Both the position numbers and the translations under genes were made by a program. DNA of 64,000 nt from contig JBAXIB010000013.1 of assembly GCA_037138595.1 (NCBI GenBank), positions 22,672-86,671 of the forward strand. The letters run 5' to 3'. This document shows, one piece after another, positions 1 to 8,313 of the stretch. A model generated the notes under the pieces. That model was given only the letters and a program-made list of their open reading frames with translations. It did not search any database and was not told where the DNA came from. This DNA is from UBA4742 sp037138595. GTDB taxonomy: Bacteria > Actinomycetota > Acidimicrobiia > Acidimicrobiales > Acidimicrobilacustridaceae. Each line of letters opens with the position of its first letter. The first letter of the stretch is position 1.

Positions 1-513
1 AGTGAAATCTTTGGTCGAACAGGACCACTCGAGTCAGTCTTGGAACTCGGTGCCAACATTGGTATGAACGTGCAGGCAATCGGCCTCGTTGCGCCTTCAG
101 CCGCGATCACCGCGGTGGAAATCAATGCGGCGGCTGCGACAGAACTCGCCAAACTCGACTGCGAAGTCATCGAAGAATCGATCCTCGAGTGGACGCCGAG
201 CGCCGCGAACTACGACTTCGTATTCACCAAAGGGGTGCTGATCCACATCGCACCCGATGCGCTGCCGAAGGTGTACGAAAAAATGGCCGCAAGCTCGCGA
301 CGATTTGTCATGATGGCTGAGTATTACAACCCATCACCGGTTGCCATTGACTACCGAGGACACTCCGAACGCCTATTCAAACGCGACTTCGCCGGTGAGT
401 TTCTTGATCGCCACCAGGATTTCCGATTGATCGACTACGGATTTCGCTATCACCGGGGCACCTTTTCCCAAGATGACTTCACCTGGTTCCTCATGGAACG
501 TCCTTCGAACTAA
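1..513 (+). CDS. Pseudaminic acid biosynthesis-associated methylase, 5'-truncated by the window edge
   Basis: The reading frame is open from base 1, so the gene starts outside the window; only the last 170 residues are visible. It shows an SAM-methyltransferase glycine motif (LELGANIGMN) followed by the family-typical stretches FTKGVLIHI, AEYYNPSP, YRGH, LFKRDFAGEFLD and a C-terminal QDDFTWFLME. This series matches the family of small methyltransferases found in nonulosonic (pseudaminic or legionaminic type) sugar clusters, usually tied to surface or flagellar glycosylation. The substrate is not known. The TTG at position 40 is not a plausible start because the Rossmann motif begins there. 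The rest of a sugar cluster would be expected upstream of the window. Confidence 0.82.
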   Translation, partial: SEIFGRTGPLESVLELGANIGMNVQAIGLVAPSAAITAVEINAAAATELAKLDCEVIEESILEWTPSAANYDFVFTKGVLIHIAPDALPKVYEKMAASSRRFVMMAEYYNPSPVAIDYRGHSERLFKRDFAGEFLDRHQDFRLIDYGFRYHRGTFSQDDFTWFLMERPSN

Positions 514-643
514 CGGCACAATCGGCACAATCAGCCGGCCCGGCAGTCCACTGAGAAGAAAGATTTGTGTCAGGCAATTGTCGCGCGTGCGTAATCCTGC
601 GAACACGGACGGGACACTCAGTTTCCTTAGGGTCATAAACAGG

Positions 644-703
644 TCAGACAGCGTCGTCTGATCATGCGCAAAGGCCCATTTACGCGATTCAGCGCTCGCT
701 GAA
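644..703. promoter_or_regulatory. Two inverted repeats upstream of glnK-amtB
   Basis: The 225-base gap before glnK holds two inverted repeats: TCAGAC-6-GTCTGA (644-661) and TTCAGCG-2-CGCTGAA (688-703), the second lying 35 bases before the start codon. Either could be an operator or a hairpin in the leader. No clear GlnR-type box or convincing -35/-10 pair could be assigned. A strong ribosome binding site, AAGGAGG, sits at about 727-733. The gap also starts with a tandem CGGCACAAT repeat near 514-531. Confidence 0.35.
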
Positions 704-738
704 CCGCCACCCCTACCGGGGCACCCAAGGAGGAACTC

Positions 739-1080
739 ATGGTTCACCTAGTCACCGCTGTCATCAAGCCATTCAAGCTTGAAGAGGTGAAAGAAGCGCT
801 CACCGGCGCCGGCATTCAAGGAATCACCGTTAGCGAAGTGAAAGGGTCCGGTCGCCAAGGCGGCCACACCGAGACCTATCGAGGTTCTGAGTACGTCGTG
901 GAGTTTCTCCCGAAGCTCCGAGTCGACATCTTGTGCGCATCTGAAGACGTCGATCGGGTCATGGAAACGATCGCGACTGCAGCTCGAACCGGAAAAATCG
1001 GTGACGGCAAAATTTGGTCCACTTCGGTCGAACGCGTGATGCGGGTTCGCACCGGTGAACTTGACATTGAGGCATTATGA
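739..1080 (+). CDS. glnK: P-II nitrogen regulatory protein
   Basis: A 113-residue PII signalling protein, the usual family length. It starts with the conserved AVIKPFKLEEVKEAL strand-helix and has the T-loop GHTETYRGSEY carrying the tyrosine (Tyr52) that corresponds to the modified Tyr51 of the E. coli protein. The B-loop TGKIGDGKI and the C-terminal VRTGE are present. PII proteins bind ATP/ADP and 2-oxoglutarate and block the ammonium channel when nitrogen is plentiful. The stop overlaps the amtB start (ATGA), so the two are translationally coupled, which supports GlnK rather than GlnB. The order glnK-amtB is as in enterobacteria. In actinobacteria the T-loop Tyr may be adenylylated by GlnD, which is not in this window. 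Confidence 0.95.
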   Translation: MVHLVTAVIKPFKLEEVKEALTGAGIQGITVSEVKGSGRQGGHTETYRGSEYVVEFLPKLRVDILCASEDVDRVMETIATAARTGKIGDGKIWSTSVERVMRVRTGELDIEAL

Positions 1081-2684
1081 AAAACGCCCCTCAGTCACTC
1101 GTCGGCCGGATGTTGTCTCCGAAGCGTCTCGTGATCAGCGGCGCGATCGCCGCATCGTTGATCACCATCTTCGCCAATTCGGCCTTTGCCCAAGACGTAG
1201 TCGTAGAACCGCTATCGGCAACCGACAAACTCGGCCAGAACACCAACTTGCTGTGGATCGTCGTCGGCGCCGCCATGGTGATGTTCATGCAGGCAGGTTT
1301 CGCGCTCTTAGAAGTCGGCTTTGTCCGAGCCAAGAACGCCGGCCACACCATGGCGATGAACATCGCAGTGTTTGGAACCGGCGCAACCGGATTTTTCTTA
1401 GTCGGTTACGCCCTGATGTTCGGCGGCTACTACGTGCGAGTTCCCGGATTCGACTGGGGCTATGACCACGCGTTGGGATCGGCTCTCGTTGGGTCGGGAC
1501 AATGGGTATTTTTGTGGAAGGGCGGTTGGGCACTTACCGGCGGCAAGTTTGCATTGTCAGGTGCCGTGCTTGGCTATTTCCTGTACATGTTGGCGTTCAT
1601 GGACACGGCGGCAACGATCCCTACCGGCTCGATGGCCGAGCGTTGGAAGTTCAAATCCTTCGTAGCTTGGGGCTTCTTCTGTGGTGCGCTCTACTATCCA
1701 CTTTTCGGCGCCTGGACCTGGGGTGGCGGCTGGCTCTCCCAACTGGGGAACTCAATGAACCTCGGTCAGGGGTACACCGATTTCGCCGGATCAGGAGTGG
1801 TGCACGCCGTTGGCGGTGTCGCCGCCCTCACCGGCGCATTGGTACTCGGTCCACGCATTGGCAAATACAGCAAAGACGGAAAATCCCGAGGCCTTCCCGG
1901 ACACAGCATTGCCCTAGCCGGAGCCGGCACCTTGATCTTGATGTTCGGGTGGTTTGGCTTTAACGCAGCTTCGACGCTGCAAATCGCCGACGGCCAATTT
2001 GCGCTGGTCGCGGCGAATACGGCGATCGCCGGAGCCTTTGGCTGCGTGGGAGGGATGTTCTGGGTCTGGAAGCGCACCGGGAAACCTGATCCCGGCATGA
2101 TCATGAACGGCCTGCTGGCAGGCCTAGTGGCGATCACCGCATCGTGTGCATTCGTCGACCCATGGGCGGCGGCAGTAATTGGGCTCATCGCCGGATTCCT
2201 GGTCGTCGAAGCGGTGTTCTTCGTTGATCACCGACTTCGTATCGACGACCCCGTTGGTGCCATTGGCGTGCACTTTGTCAACGGAATTTGGGGTGTGCTC
2301 GCGGTTGGCATTTTCGCCAGCGGCAAGTACGGCATCGACGCCTTCGGAACCGGCTTAGGTTGGAACAGCACCACAACACACCTTGATGCCAGTGGCTCTG
2401 CGACCGGCGTAACCGGTGTGCTCTATGGCGGCACCGGCTGGGGTCAGCTGGGAGCCCAAGCCATTGGGGCCCTGACCATCATCATCGTGATGGGCGCGTT
2501 TTCGTGGGGCTTTTTCAAACTTTCGAACATCGTCTTCGGTGGAATCCGAAGCACTCGTGAGGATGAAATTGCCGGCCTCGACGTGCCAGAGATGGGCGTG
2601 TTTGCCTACCCAGACTTCGTCGGTACCAGCGAAACCTTTGCTGAGGACGAAACCCCGTCGAAGGTTCCGTATTCAAAAGTCTGA
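1077..2684 (+). CDS. amtB: Ammonium transporter (Amt/MEP/Rh family)
   Basis: A 535-residue Amt channel, longer than the usual 400-450. The N-terminus is basic followed by a hydrophobic segment ending in SAFAQDV, probably a cleaved signal peptide. The channel domain then starts at about residue 55 and has eleven predicted membrane spans. The twin-histidine pore pair is visible as VVHAVGG (His243) and GVHFVNGIWG (His399). The C-terminal cytoplasmic tail of about 50 residues is acidic and is where GlnK would dock. It imports ammonium when nitrogen is scarce. Translation is coupled to glnK by a 4-base overlap, and a strong hairpin follows the stop. Confidence 0.96.
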   Translation: MKNAPQSLVGRMLSPKRLVISGAIAASLITIFANSAFAQDVVVEPLSATDKLGQNTNLLWIVVGAAMVMFMQAGFALLEVGFVRAKNAGHTMAMNIAVFGTGATGFFLVGYALMFGGYYVRVPGFDWGYDHALGSALVGSGQWVFLWKGGWALTGGKFALSGAVLGYFLYMLAFMDTAATIPTGSMAERWKFKSFVAWGFFCGALYYPLFGAWTWGGGWLSQLGNSMNLGQGYTDFAGSGVVHAVGGVAALTGALVLGPRIGKYSKDGKSRGLPGHSIALAGAGTLILMFGWFGFNAASTLQIADGQFALVAANTAIAGAFGCVGGMFWVWKRTGKPDPGMIMNGLLAGLVAITASCAFVDPWAAAVIGLIAGFLVVEAVFFVDHRLRIDDPVGAIGVHFVNGIWGVLAVGIFASGKYGIDAFGTGLGWNSTTTHLDASGSATGVTGVLYGGTGWGQLGAQAIGALTIIIVMGAFSWGFFKLSNIVFGGIRSTREDEIAGLDVPEMGVFAYPDFVGTSETFAEDETPSKVPYSKV

Positions 2685-2714
2685 CCTCATCATTCGCTGC
2701 GAGATCCCCCCGGT

Positions 2715-2750
2715 GAGGGGCCCAGTCGGCCATGGTCGCTTGGGCCCCTC
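2715..2750 (+). terminator. Hairpin terminator after amtB
   Basis: A perfect 10-base inverted repeat, GAGGGGCCCA (2715-2724) and TGGGCCCCTC (2741-2750), encloses a 16-base loop 30 bases after the amtB stop. There is no U-tract, as is common in high-GC actinobacteria. It separates glnK-amtB from the antiporter gene. Confidence 0.7.
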
Positions 2751-2775
2751 AACCGCGTTCTAGCGTGGGGACCGC

Positions 2776-3921
2776 ATGACATTCCTCGTTCAGCTCCTCA
2801 TCGTCATCGTGGCCGCGAAGGCCGCGGCTGAACTGTGCCATCGCATTGGCGTCCCAACCGTCGTTGGCGAAATTGTCGTGGGCATCATCTTGGGTCCATC
2901 GGTGCTTGGCGTGTTATCACCCGACGTCGTTCTGACCGCGCTAGGCGGACTAGGCGTATTGCTGTTGTTGTTCGACGTTGGAACCGAAATGGACGTAGCC
3001 GACTTGCGCTTAGTCGGGCGCGCCGCGATAACTGTTGGTGTCATCGGAGTCGCGGTTCCTTTCGCGTTGGGCGCAGCAGTGGTGTTGGCGTTCGGACTTT
3101 CCGGCAACCAGGCGCTGTTTGTCGGAGCGGCGATGACCGCGACTTCGGTTGGTATCACTGCGAGGGTTTTTGGCGACCTGAAAGCGTTGGCAACCATTGA
3201 GGCCCGAACCGTTCTTGGCGCGGCGGTAGCCGATGATGTGATCGGACTTGTCATCCTGACGGTAGTGGTCCGGCTCGTCACGGTCGGCACGATCTCGCCC
3301 ATCGAAGTTGCCCGGGTTGTGGCGATCGCCCTGGCCTTCCTCGTCGTGACTACGGCGATCGGCTCGAAGTATGCCCCGTCGGCATTCGATTGGCTGGCTC
3401 GGAAAAGCCGATCAAATGGCACGCTGGTGGCCGCGGCCGTTGCATTCATGGTCGGGATGGCAGCACTAGCCGAATGGGCGAAACTCGCACCGATCGTGGG
3501 CGCATTCATCGCGGGGGTAGCGCTCTCGAAGGCGAGATCCGCCCCGCAAATCCGCCGCGAGATGGCGCCCCTCGGTCACCTTTTGATACCGGTGTTCTTC
3601 CTCGAAATAGGCGTCGACGTCGATGTGGCCCAGTTCGCCCGGCCGGCAGTGCTGGGTTTGGCCTCCGCACTGCTGGTGATTGCGGTTATCGGAAAATTGG
3701 TCGCACCGTTGGGAATGATCGGATCACCTGGCGACAAACTTGCAGTCGGGATCGCCATGATCCCTCGGGGCGAAGTTGGCTTGATCTTCGCCGCGGTAGG
3801 AATGCAACAGCATGTCTTTGGCGAAAATGTTTACGCGTCAGTGCTGCTGGTGGTGTTGGTAACTACGTTGATGACTCCGCCACTGTTGCGATGGCGATTG
3901 AGTCGAGTCAGCGCAAACTGA
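2776..3921 (+). CDS. Cation:proton antiporter (CPA2/KefB type), membrane domain only
   Basis: A 381-residue membrane protein of the monovalent cation:proton antiporter-2 family. It is very hydrophobic, with about 12 spans, and has family motifs such as PTVVGEIVVGIILGP near the N-terminus, GAAVADDVIGL (the Asp pair expected at the ion site) and PRGEVGLIFA near the C-terminus. The TrkA-N/RCK regulatory domain seen in longer Kef proteins is absent. The transported ion (Na+ or K+) cannot be read from sequence. A TAGCGT -10-like box at 2761-2766 lies 9 bases before the ATG, suggesting a leaderless or near-leaderless transcript of its own. Confidence 0.85.
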   Translation: MTFLVQLLIVIVAAKAAAELCHRIGVPTVVGEIVVGIILGPSVLGVLSPDVVLTALGGLGVLLLLFDVGTEMDVADLRLVGRAAITVGVIGVAVPFALGAAVVLAFGLSGNQALFVGAAMTATSVGITARVFGDLKALATIEARTVLGAAVADDVIGLVILTVVVRLVTVGTISPIEVARVVAIALAFLVVTTAIGSKYAPSAFDWLARKSRSNGTLVAAAVAFMVGMAALAEWAKLAPIVGAFIAGVALSKARSAPQIRREMAPLGHLLIPVFFLEIGVDVDVAQFARPAVLGLASALLVIAVIGKLVAPLGMIGSPGDKLAVGIAMIPRGEVGLIFAAVGMQQHVFGENVYASVLLVVLVTTLMTPPLLRWRLSRVSAN

Positions 3922-3928
3922 CTCGACT
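3901..3928. terminator. Hairpin overlapping the antiporter stop codon, between convergent genes
   Basis: A perfect 11-base inverted repeat, AGTCGAGTCAG (3901-3911) and CTGACTCGACT (3918-3928), has a 6-base loop. It contains the antiporter stop codon (3919-3921) and lies 25 bases from the stop of the convergent hppA gene, so it may end transcription from both sides. Confidence 0.6.
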
Positions 3929-3953
3929 ACTCACCCATCGCTGACTCAGCCGA

Positions 3954-6320
3954 TCAAACCGGTGACGATGCCAGTTCTTCGGTTTCTTCGATGGCGCCAG
4001 TGCCGATTCGTTTGGACCAGACCAACGCGCCCAACACCACGACCAGCGCAACGCCCGCAACTAAGAACCTCAGGTTGTTGTCGCGCATCGCGAGAATCGC
4101 CGGCAACATCAGCAGCGACACCAAGTTCATGACCTTGATGAGCGGATTCAGCGCGGGCCCAGCCGTGTCCTTGAACGGGTCACCCACGGTGTCGCCGATA
4201 ACGGCAGCCTTGTGCGCATCAGAACCCTTGCCACCTTCGTGGCCATCTTCGATGTACTTCTTCGCGTTGTCCCACGCGCCACCGGAATTCGACAAGAAGT
4301 TGGCCATCAACTGACCGGTGACAATGGCTGCGGCCAAAAATGCACCAAGTGCGAGATAGCCGATACCAAAGCCAATAATGACCGGAGTCAGCACCGCGAG
4401 CAGAGCCGGCGTGGCCAACTCACGCAGCGATGCGGACGTGCAGATGTCGATCACCGCTCCGTAATCGGGTCGCTCGGTGCGATCCATGATGCCTGGCTTC
4501 TCACGGAACTGGCGGCGGACTTCTTGGACAATCGTGCCTGCAGTTCGGCTCACGGCCCGGATCGCCAGTGAACTGAACATGAACGCCACCGAACCGCCGA
4601 TCAATAAGCCGATAAAGGTCTTGGGATCAGCCACATTGATTTGGACCAAGCTAGCTAGACGACCAGAAATCTCAGCTTCGGCAACTGTTGCGAAGTCGAG
4701 CGTGCCTTTGGCAATCGTCTCGGCGTAGGAAGCAAACAACGCAACCGCAGCGATAACTGCGGAGCCGATAGCGAAACCTTTGGTCACTGCTTTGGTGGTG
4801 TTACCCACCGCATCAAGGCTCACCATGATGCGCTCAGGTTCGCCTTCGAACTCGCCGGCCATTTCGGCAATACCGGCCGCATTATCAGCGACCGGACCGA
4901 ACGTGTCTTCAGCTACCACGATGCCGGTGGTTGCGAGCATGCCGATGCCGGTCAATGCGACGAGGTATAGCGAGAATGCAACGTTTCCGCCGCCGAGAAG
5001 CAATGCAACGCCGATGGCCACCGCAATGGCGACAAGCGCCCACACGGCCGACTCAAGGCCCAGCGAGATGCCTTCCAGAACGGTGGTCGCCGGACCAGTT
5101 CGAGCGGCTTTGGCGATGTCTTGCACCGGACTGGTTTCGGTTGATGTGTAGTACTGCGTGATTTTGCTTGCGACGAAGCCGAGAATGACACCAGCGACGA
5201 TTGCGCCGAAGAGTCGGGCCCCGGGCTTTGAAATATTCGCACCGGCCGGATCGCCGACATAGACAAACGCGATGACCGCGGCACCGATCACCGCGATGAT
5301 CTGGGCCGTATAGATGCCGCGGTTGATAGCTGCGAGCGCGTTGCGGTCGCCGTCGCGTCCACGCACGACGAAGATGCCAACCATTGATGCGAGTAAGCCA
5401 ACGGTGACCACGGCCACGGGAAAGATCAGGCCTTTTGCCGCTGACTGACCGAGACCGATTGCCCGAAACGCCGAGACGCCCAGGATGATTGAAGCCACGA
5501 GCGTGACGGCAAAGCTTTCGAATAAGTCGGCAGCCATACCGGCGCAATCGCCCACGTTGTCGCCCACGTTGTCGGCGATGGTGGCCGGGTTCCGGGGGTC
5601 GTCTTCGGGGATGCCCGCTTCAACCTTGCCAACGAGATCGGCACCGACGTCGGCTGCTTTGGTGAAGATGCCGCCGCCGACGCGAAGGAACAGCGCGAGG
5701 AGCGATCCACCGAAGCCGAAACCGATCAAGATCGTCGTCGCGGTATTGGTGAACAACATGATGATGACGGTGGCGCCTAAGAGGCCGAGACCAGCGGTCA
5801 ATAGACCAGCGACGCCACCGGTGCGAAATGCCACCTTGAGTGCAGCTGGGTAGTTACTTTCCTTGGCCGCAGCCGCGGTGCGGACGTTGCCGCGAACGGC
5901 GAGCCACATGCCACAAAAGCCAATCGTTCCCGAGAAGATCGCTCCGACGAGAAATGCAATGGTCCGAAACGCGCCGGACTGCGCAAAGCTCAACACTTGC
6001 TCGCCGACCGCGCCGGCACTGAGCGCTTCTTTGTTCACTGCCGTTGACGTGACGAACACGATGACGGCGAGCGGAACCACGATCATGGCGATGGTGCGAA
6101 ATTGCCGCTTCAGGTAGGCCGACGCGCCTTCTTGGATAGCGCCAGCGATGTCCTGCATCTCTTGCGTGCCCGGGTCTTGTGCGAGGACTCCACGCATCAA
6201 GATGAAGCCCAGAATCAATGCAATGAGCGAAACGGCGACAGAGATGCAGAGCAAAGTCCATTCGGCCGTGCCAAGCGTAAACGCCTGGTAGCCACCTTCG
6301 GTTGCCCATAGCCTGATCAT
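3954..6320 (-). CDS. hppA: K+-independent proton-pumping membrane pyrophosphatase
   Basis: A 788-residue membrane-bound pyrophosphatase with about 16 spans. The substrate-binding signature DVGADLVGKVEAGIPEDDPRN is followed by DNVGDNVGDCAGMAADLFES, and the C-terminal GDTVGDPFKDTAGPALNPLIK is intact. The enzyme splits cytoplasmic pyrophosphate and pumps protons out. At the diagnostic site the sequence reads GNTTKAVTKG: Lys510 and Thr513 mark the K+-independent H+-pumping subfamily, where K+-dependent members have Ala. A ribosome binding site GGAAGG lies upstream of the ATG. The gene is a single transcription unit, convergent with the antiporter. Confidence 0.95.
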   Translation of the reverse strand: MIRLWATEGGYQAFTLGTAEWTLLCISVAVSLIALILGFILMRGVLAQDPGTQEMQDIAGAIQEGASAYLKRQFRTIAMIVVPLAVIVFVTSTAVNKEALSAGAVGEQVLSFAQSGAFRTIAFLVGAIFSGTIGFCGMWLAVRGNVRTAAAAKESNYPAALKVAFRTGGVAGLLTAGLGLLGATVIIMLFTNTATTILIGFGFGGSLLALFLRVGGGIFTKAADVGADLVGKVEAGIPEDDPRNPATIADNVGDNVGDCAGMAADLFESFAVTLVASIILGVSAFRAIGLGQSAAKGLIFPVAVVTVGLLASMVGIFVVRGRDGDRNALAAINRGIYTAQIIAVIGAAVIAFVYVGDPAGANISKPGARLFGAIVAGVILGFVASKITQYYTSTETSPVQDIAKAARTGPATTVLEGISLGLESAVWALVAIAVAIGVALLLGGGNVAFSLYLVALTGIGMLATTGIVVAEDTFGPVADNAAGIAEMAGEFEGEPERIMVSLDAVGNTTKAVTKGFAIGSAVIAAVALFASYAETIAKGTLDFATVAEAEISGRLASLVQINVADPKTFIGLLIGGSVAFMFSSLAIRAVSRTAGTIVQEVRRQFREKPGIMDRTERPDYGAVIDICTSASLRELATPALLAVLTPVIIGFGIGYLALGAFLAAAIVTGQLMANFLSNSGGAWDNAKKYIEDGHEGGKGSDAHKAAVIGDTVGDPFKDTAGPALNPLIKVMNLVSLLMLPAILAMRDNNLRFLVAGVALVVVLGALVWSKRIGTGAIEETEELASSPV

Positions 6321-6434
6321 TCGGTGTTTCCTTCCGGTTGGTCCCCGACAGCGCGTTCGGGAATCGAAGTCGCTGCTCTACAAAGATCTGATGCTTCACC
6401 CAATCGGCTTAAACCAGAGTTTGGGGCGCGTGAG

Positions 6435-6463
6435 AGTTCACACTTACCTCGTCACGGTGTCAA
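6435..6463 (-). promoter_or_regulatory. Possible hppA promoter
   Basis: On the minus strand a consensus -35 TTGACA (6463-6458) is followed after 17 bases by TGAACT (6440-6435), giving a leader of roughly 110 bases before hppA. The -10 is imperfect at its second base, so the call is tentative. Confidence 0.35.
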
Positions 6464-6486
6464 ACCCCAGGATTTTGGCCAAAAAG

Positions 6487-8313
6487 CTATTTGGACCCAG
6501 TAGTGAGTTTTGCCGGTCCAGTGACTGGCTTAATCGTCTCATTCGGGGTGGTAGCGGGCGCCTGGTCAGCGTCGCCGATCGCATAGAAACGCCCGCCTCT
6601 AGCACCGACGAAGATGCGGCCTTTCCAGACCGCTGGGGTTGATTCGATGCAGCCAGTCAACTTAACGGTCCACTTCTCCGGGGGATTGATCGCGGTGTCG
6701 CTGACGTCGTAGGCGTGCAGGACGCCAGAACAATCGCCGACAATCAAGGTGTCGTCGACGACCACTGGGGATTGCCAAGTCGGACCAGGCAGTTTCTTCT
6801 CCCACTTTATGGCGCCAGTTTCGCGATTAATGCCAAGCAGTCGCCCACCATTGGTGTCGACATACAGGGTGTCTTTCCACAAGGCCGGGGTACCCCACAC
6901 GCCGGTGGTGCCGCCGCCTTGATCCTTGATCGACCACACGAGCGGGTTATCTGGTTTGGTCGGGTCGAGTTTCATGATCTGCCCGACCTCTTTTGATCGA
7001 GCGTTGAACCTTTCGAATTCAGATGCGACGTAGAGAAAACCTTGCGCATCGATAACGATGGAAGCGTCAGTGTCATCACCGGTCCAAAATCGAAAAATAC
7101 GCTTCGGTACCGCTCCCGTTTTCAGGCCGGTGATATCCCAGCCTTGAACAAGCCCGCCCGAGTTCGCGAAGTACACGGTGTTGCCCGAAATTGCCACCGA
7201 GTTTTCGATCGATACGGCCTTGTTGGGGATTTGCTTCAGTAATTCGTCGTCCCAACCGGGTGCGGTGAATACCACCTTTGGATCGACAGCGACCTTCCCC
7301 GCCGCGTCGTAGGAACGGTTGAGTTTCACGATATAGAAGTGGCTGTTCTCGCCGCCTTCAAACAAATAGTCGTCGATCACGAGGCCGGAGCCATCCCAGT
7401 CGTCGTTCCAAATGACCGGCTTTACGTCGTATGCCCATAGTTTCCACAATTCGGTTGGCGCCGGCTGATCGAGTGCCATCACCCGGTAGTAGTTGTCACG
7501 CGAACCGGTATAGAGCAACGGGTACCCGTCAGGATCAACGCTGACCGTGCCTTTGATGAGGTCGCCGGTGGGAAAATCGGGCAGCAGTCGCGCACCACTT
7601 TGCGCGTCGAGAAAATGGACGGCACGGTCATACGCGCCGAAGGCCACCCACGTTTTGCCATTCATTTCCCACACATTTGGCTGACCAGTCCAACCGCTTC
7701 CGCACCAAGTTCGCGCCCCTTTGTCATCAGTAGAAGTCGAACAGAGTCCGTTGCTTCCAGCGCCAGGAAACGTCCACAACACCTGAGGGTTTTTAGGAAC
7801 CGGGCCCTTGCCGTAGTAGCTGCGAGTGGGATTACCTCGAAACGTCAGCAGGCCATCGACGGTGTCGCCGAAAGGGTGACCAGACGAAGCTGGATTAACC
7901 CAACCGTCATAGGGGCCAAGTTGTTCAAGGGTGGAATCGGTCGAACCAGAGTCTTCGCTGGCAGGGGTCGCATCGCCGGTGGTGCCGGTGACCTCGCTGG
8001 CATGTTCCGCATTGGTTCCGGTGTTCGACTTTTTGTCTCGAATCATCACTACGCCGAGAATCAGCACCAAGACGGTGGCGGCTGCGGCCGGTATGAGCCA
8101 CGACGGCCGCCGCGGTTTTTGCGAAGCAGCCAGCGTTGGATCGGCTGGCGGAAGAACAAACGCGGCCGGGTCAACTGGCCCGACTGGCCCGACTGGCCCG
8201 ACTGGCCCGGTTGAGTCGGCTGGACCGGTTGAGTCGGCTGGCCCGGTTGAGTCGGCTGGTTCTCGTCCCCCACCAGGGGCGCCGGACTCGGGGTCTTGTG
8301 GCACGTCACTCAT
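6487..8313 (-). CDS. Membrane-anchored PQQ-like beta-propeller protein
   Basis: A 608-residue protein. Residues 1-60 form a Pro/Gly-rich cytoplasmic tail made of TGPADS and GPV repeats. One membrane span follows at about residues 73-92 (LIPAAAATVLVLILGVVMI), then a Ser/Thr/Asp-rich linker, then an extracytoplasmic domain of PQQ-like blades with repeats such as GRLLGINRETGAIKWEKKL, WQSPVVVDDTLIVGDCSG and STPAVWKGRIFVGARGGRFYAI. The fold resembles BamB and quinoprotein propellers, but no cofactor ligand could be assigned, so the role is unknown. Its ATG overlaps the stop of prfC by 4 bases, so it is coupled to release factor 3, an odd pairing. The C-terminal tail is short and polar. Confidence 0.8.
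   Translation of the reverse strand: MSDVPQDPESGAPGGGREPADSTGPADSTGPADSTGPVGPVGPVGPVDPAAFVLPPADPTLAASQKPRRPSWLIPAAAATVLVLILGVVMIRDKKSNTGTNAEHASEVTGTTGDATPASEDSGSTDSTLEQLGPYDGWVNPASSGHPFGDTVDGLLTFRGNPTRSYYGKGPVPKNPQVLWTFPGAGSNGLCSTSTDDKGARTWCGSGWTGQPNVWEMNGKTWVAFGAYDRAVHFLDAQSGARLLPDFPTGDLIKGTVSVDPDGYPLLYTGSRDNYYRVMALDQPAPTELWKLWAYDVKPVIWNDDWDGSGLVIDDYLFEGGENSHFYIVKLNRSYDAAGKVAVDPKVVFTAPGWDDELLKQIPNKAVSIENSVAISGNTVYFANSGGLVQGWDITGLKTGAVPKRIFRFWTGDDTDASIVIDAQGFLYVASEFERFNARSKEVGQIMKLDPTKPDNPLVWSIKDQGGGTTGVWGTPALWKDTLYVDTNGGRLLGINRETGAIKWEKKLPGPTWQSPVVVDDTLIVGDCSGVLHAYDVSDTAINPPEKWTVKLTGCIESTPAVWKGRIFVGARGGRFYAIGDADQAPATTPNETIKPVTGPAKLTTGSK
8174..8263 (-). repeat. In-frame tandem repeats coding the Gly/Pro-rich tail
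   Basis: Four exact copies of the 9-base unit ACTGGCCCG (8174-8209) are followed by three near-exact copies of an 18-base unit GTTGAGTCGGCTGGMCCG (from 8210). All units are multiples of 3, so copy-number change would lengthen or shorten the cytoplasmic tail without a frameshift. Confidence 0.85.

Noticed and set aside
2790..3509. A 239-residue open frame on the minus strand
   Set aside because: It lies fully opposite the antiporter gene, is Ala/Thr-rich low complexity, and has no start signal; it is a shadow of GC-rich coding DNA.
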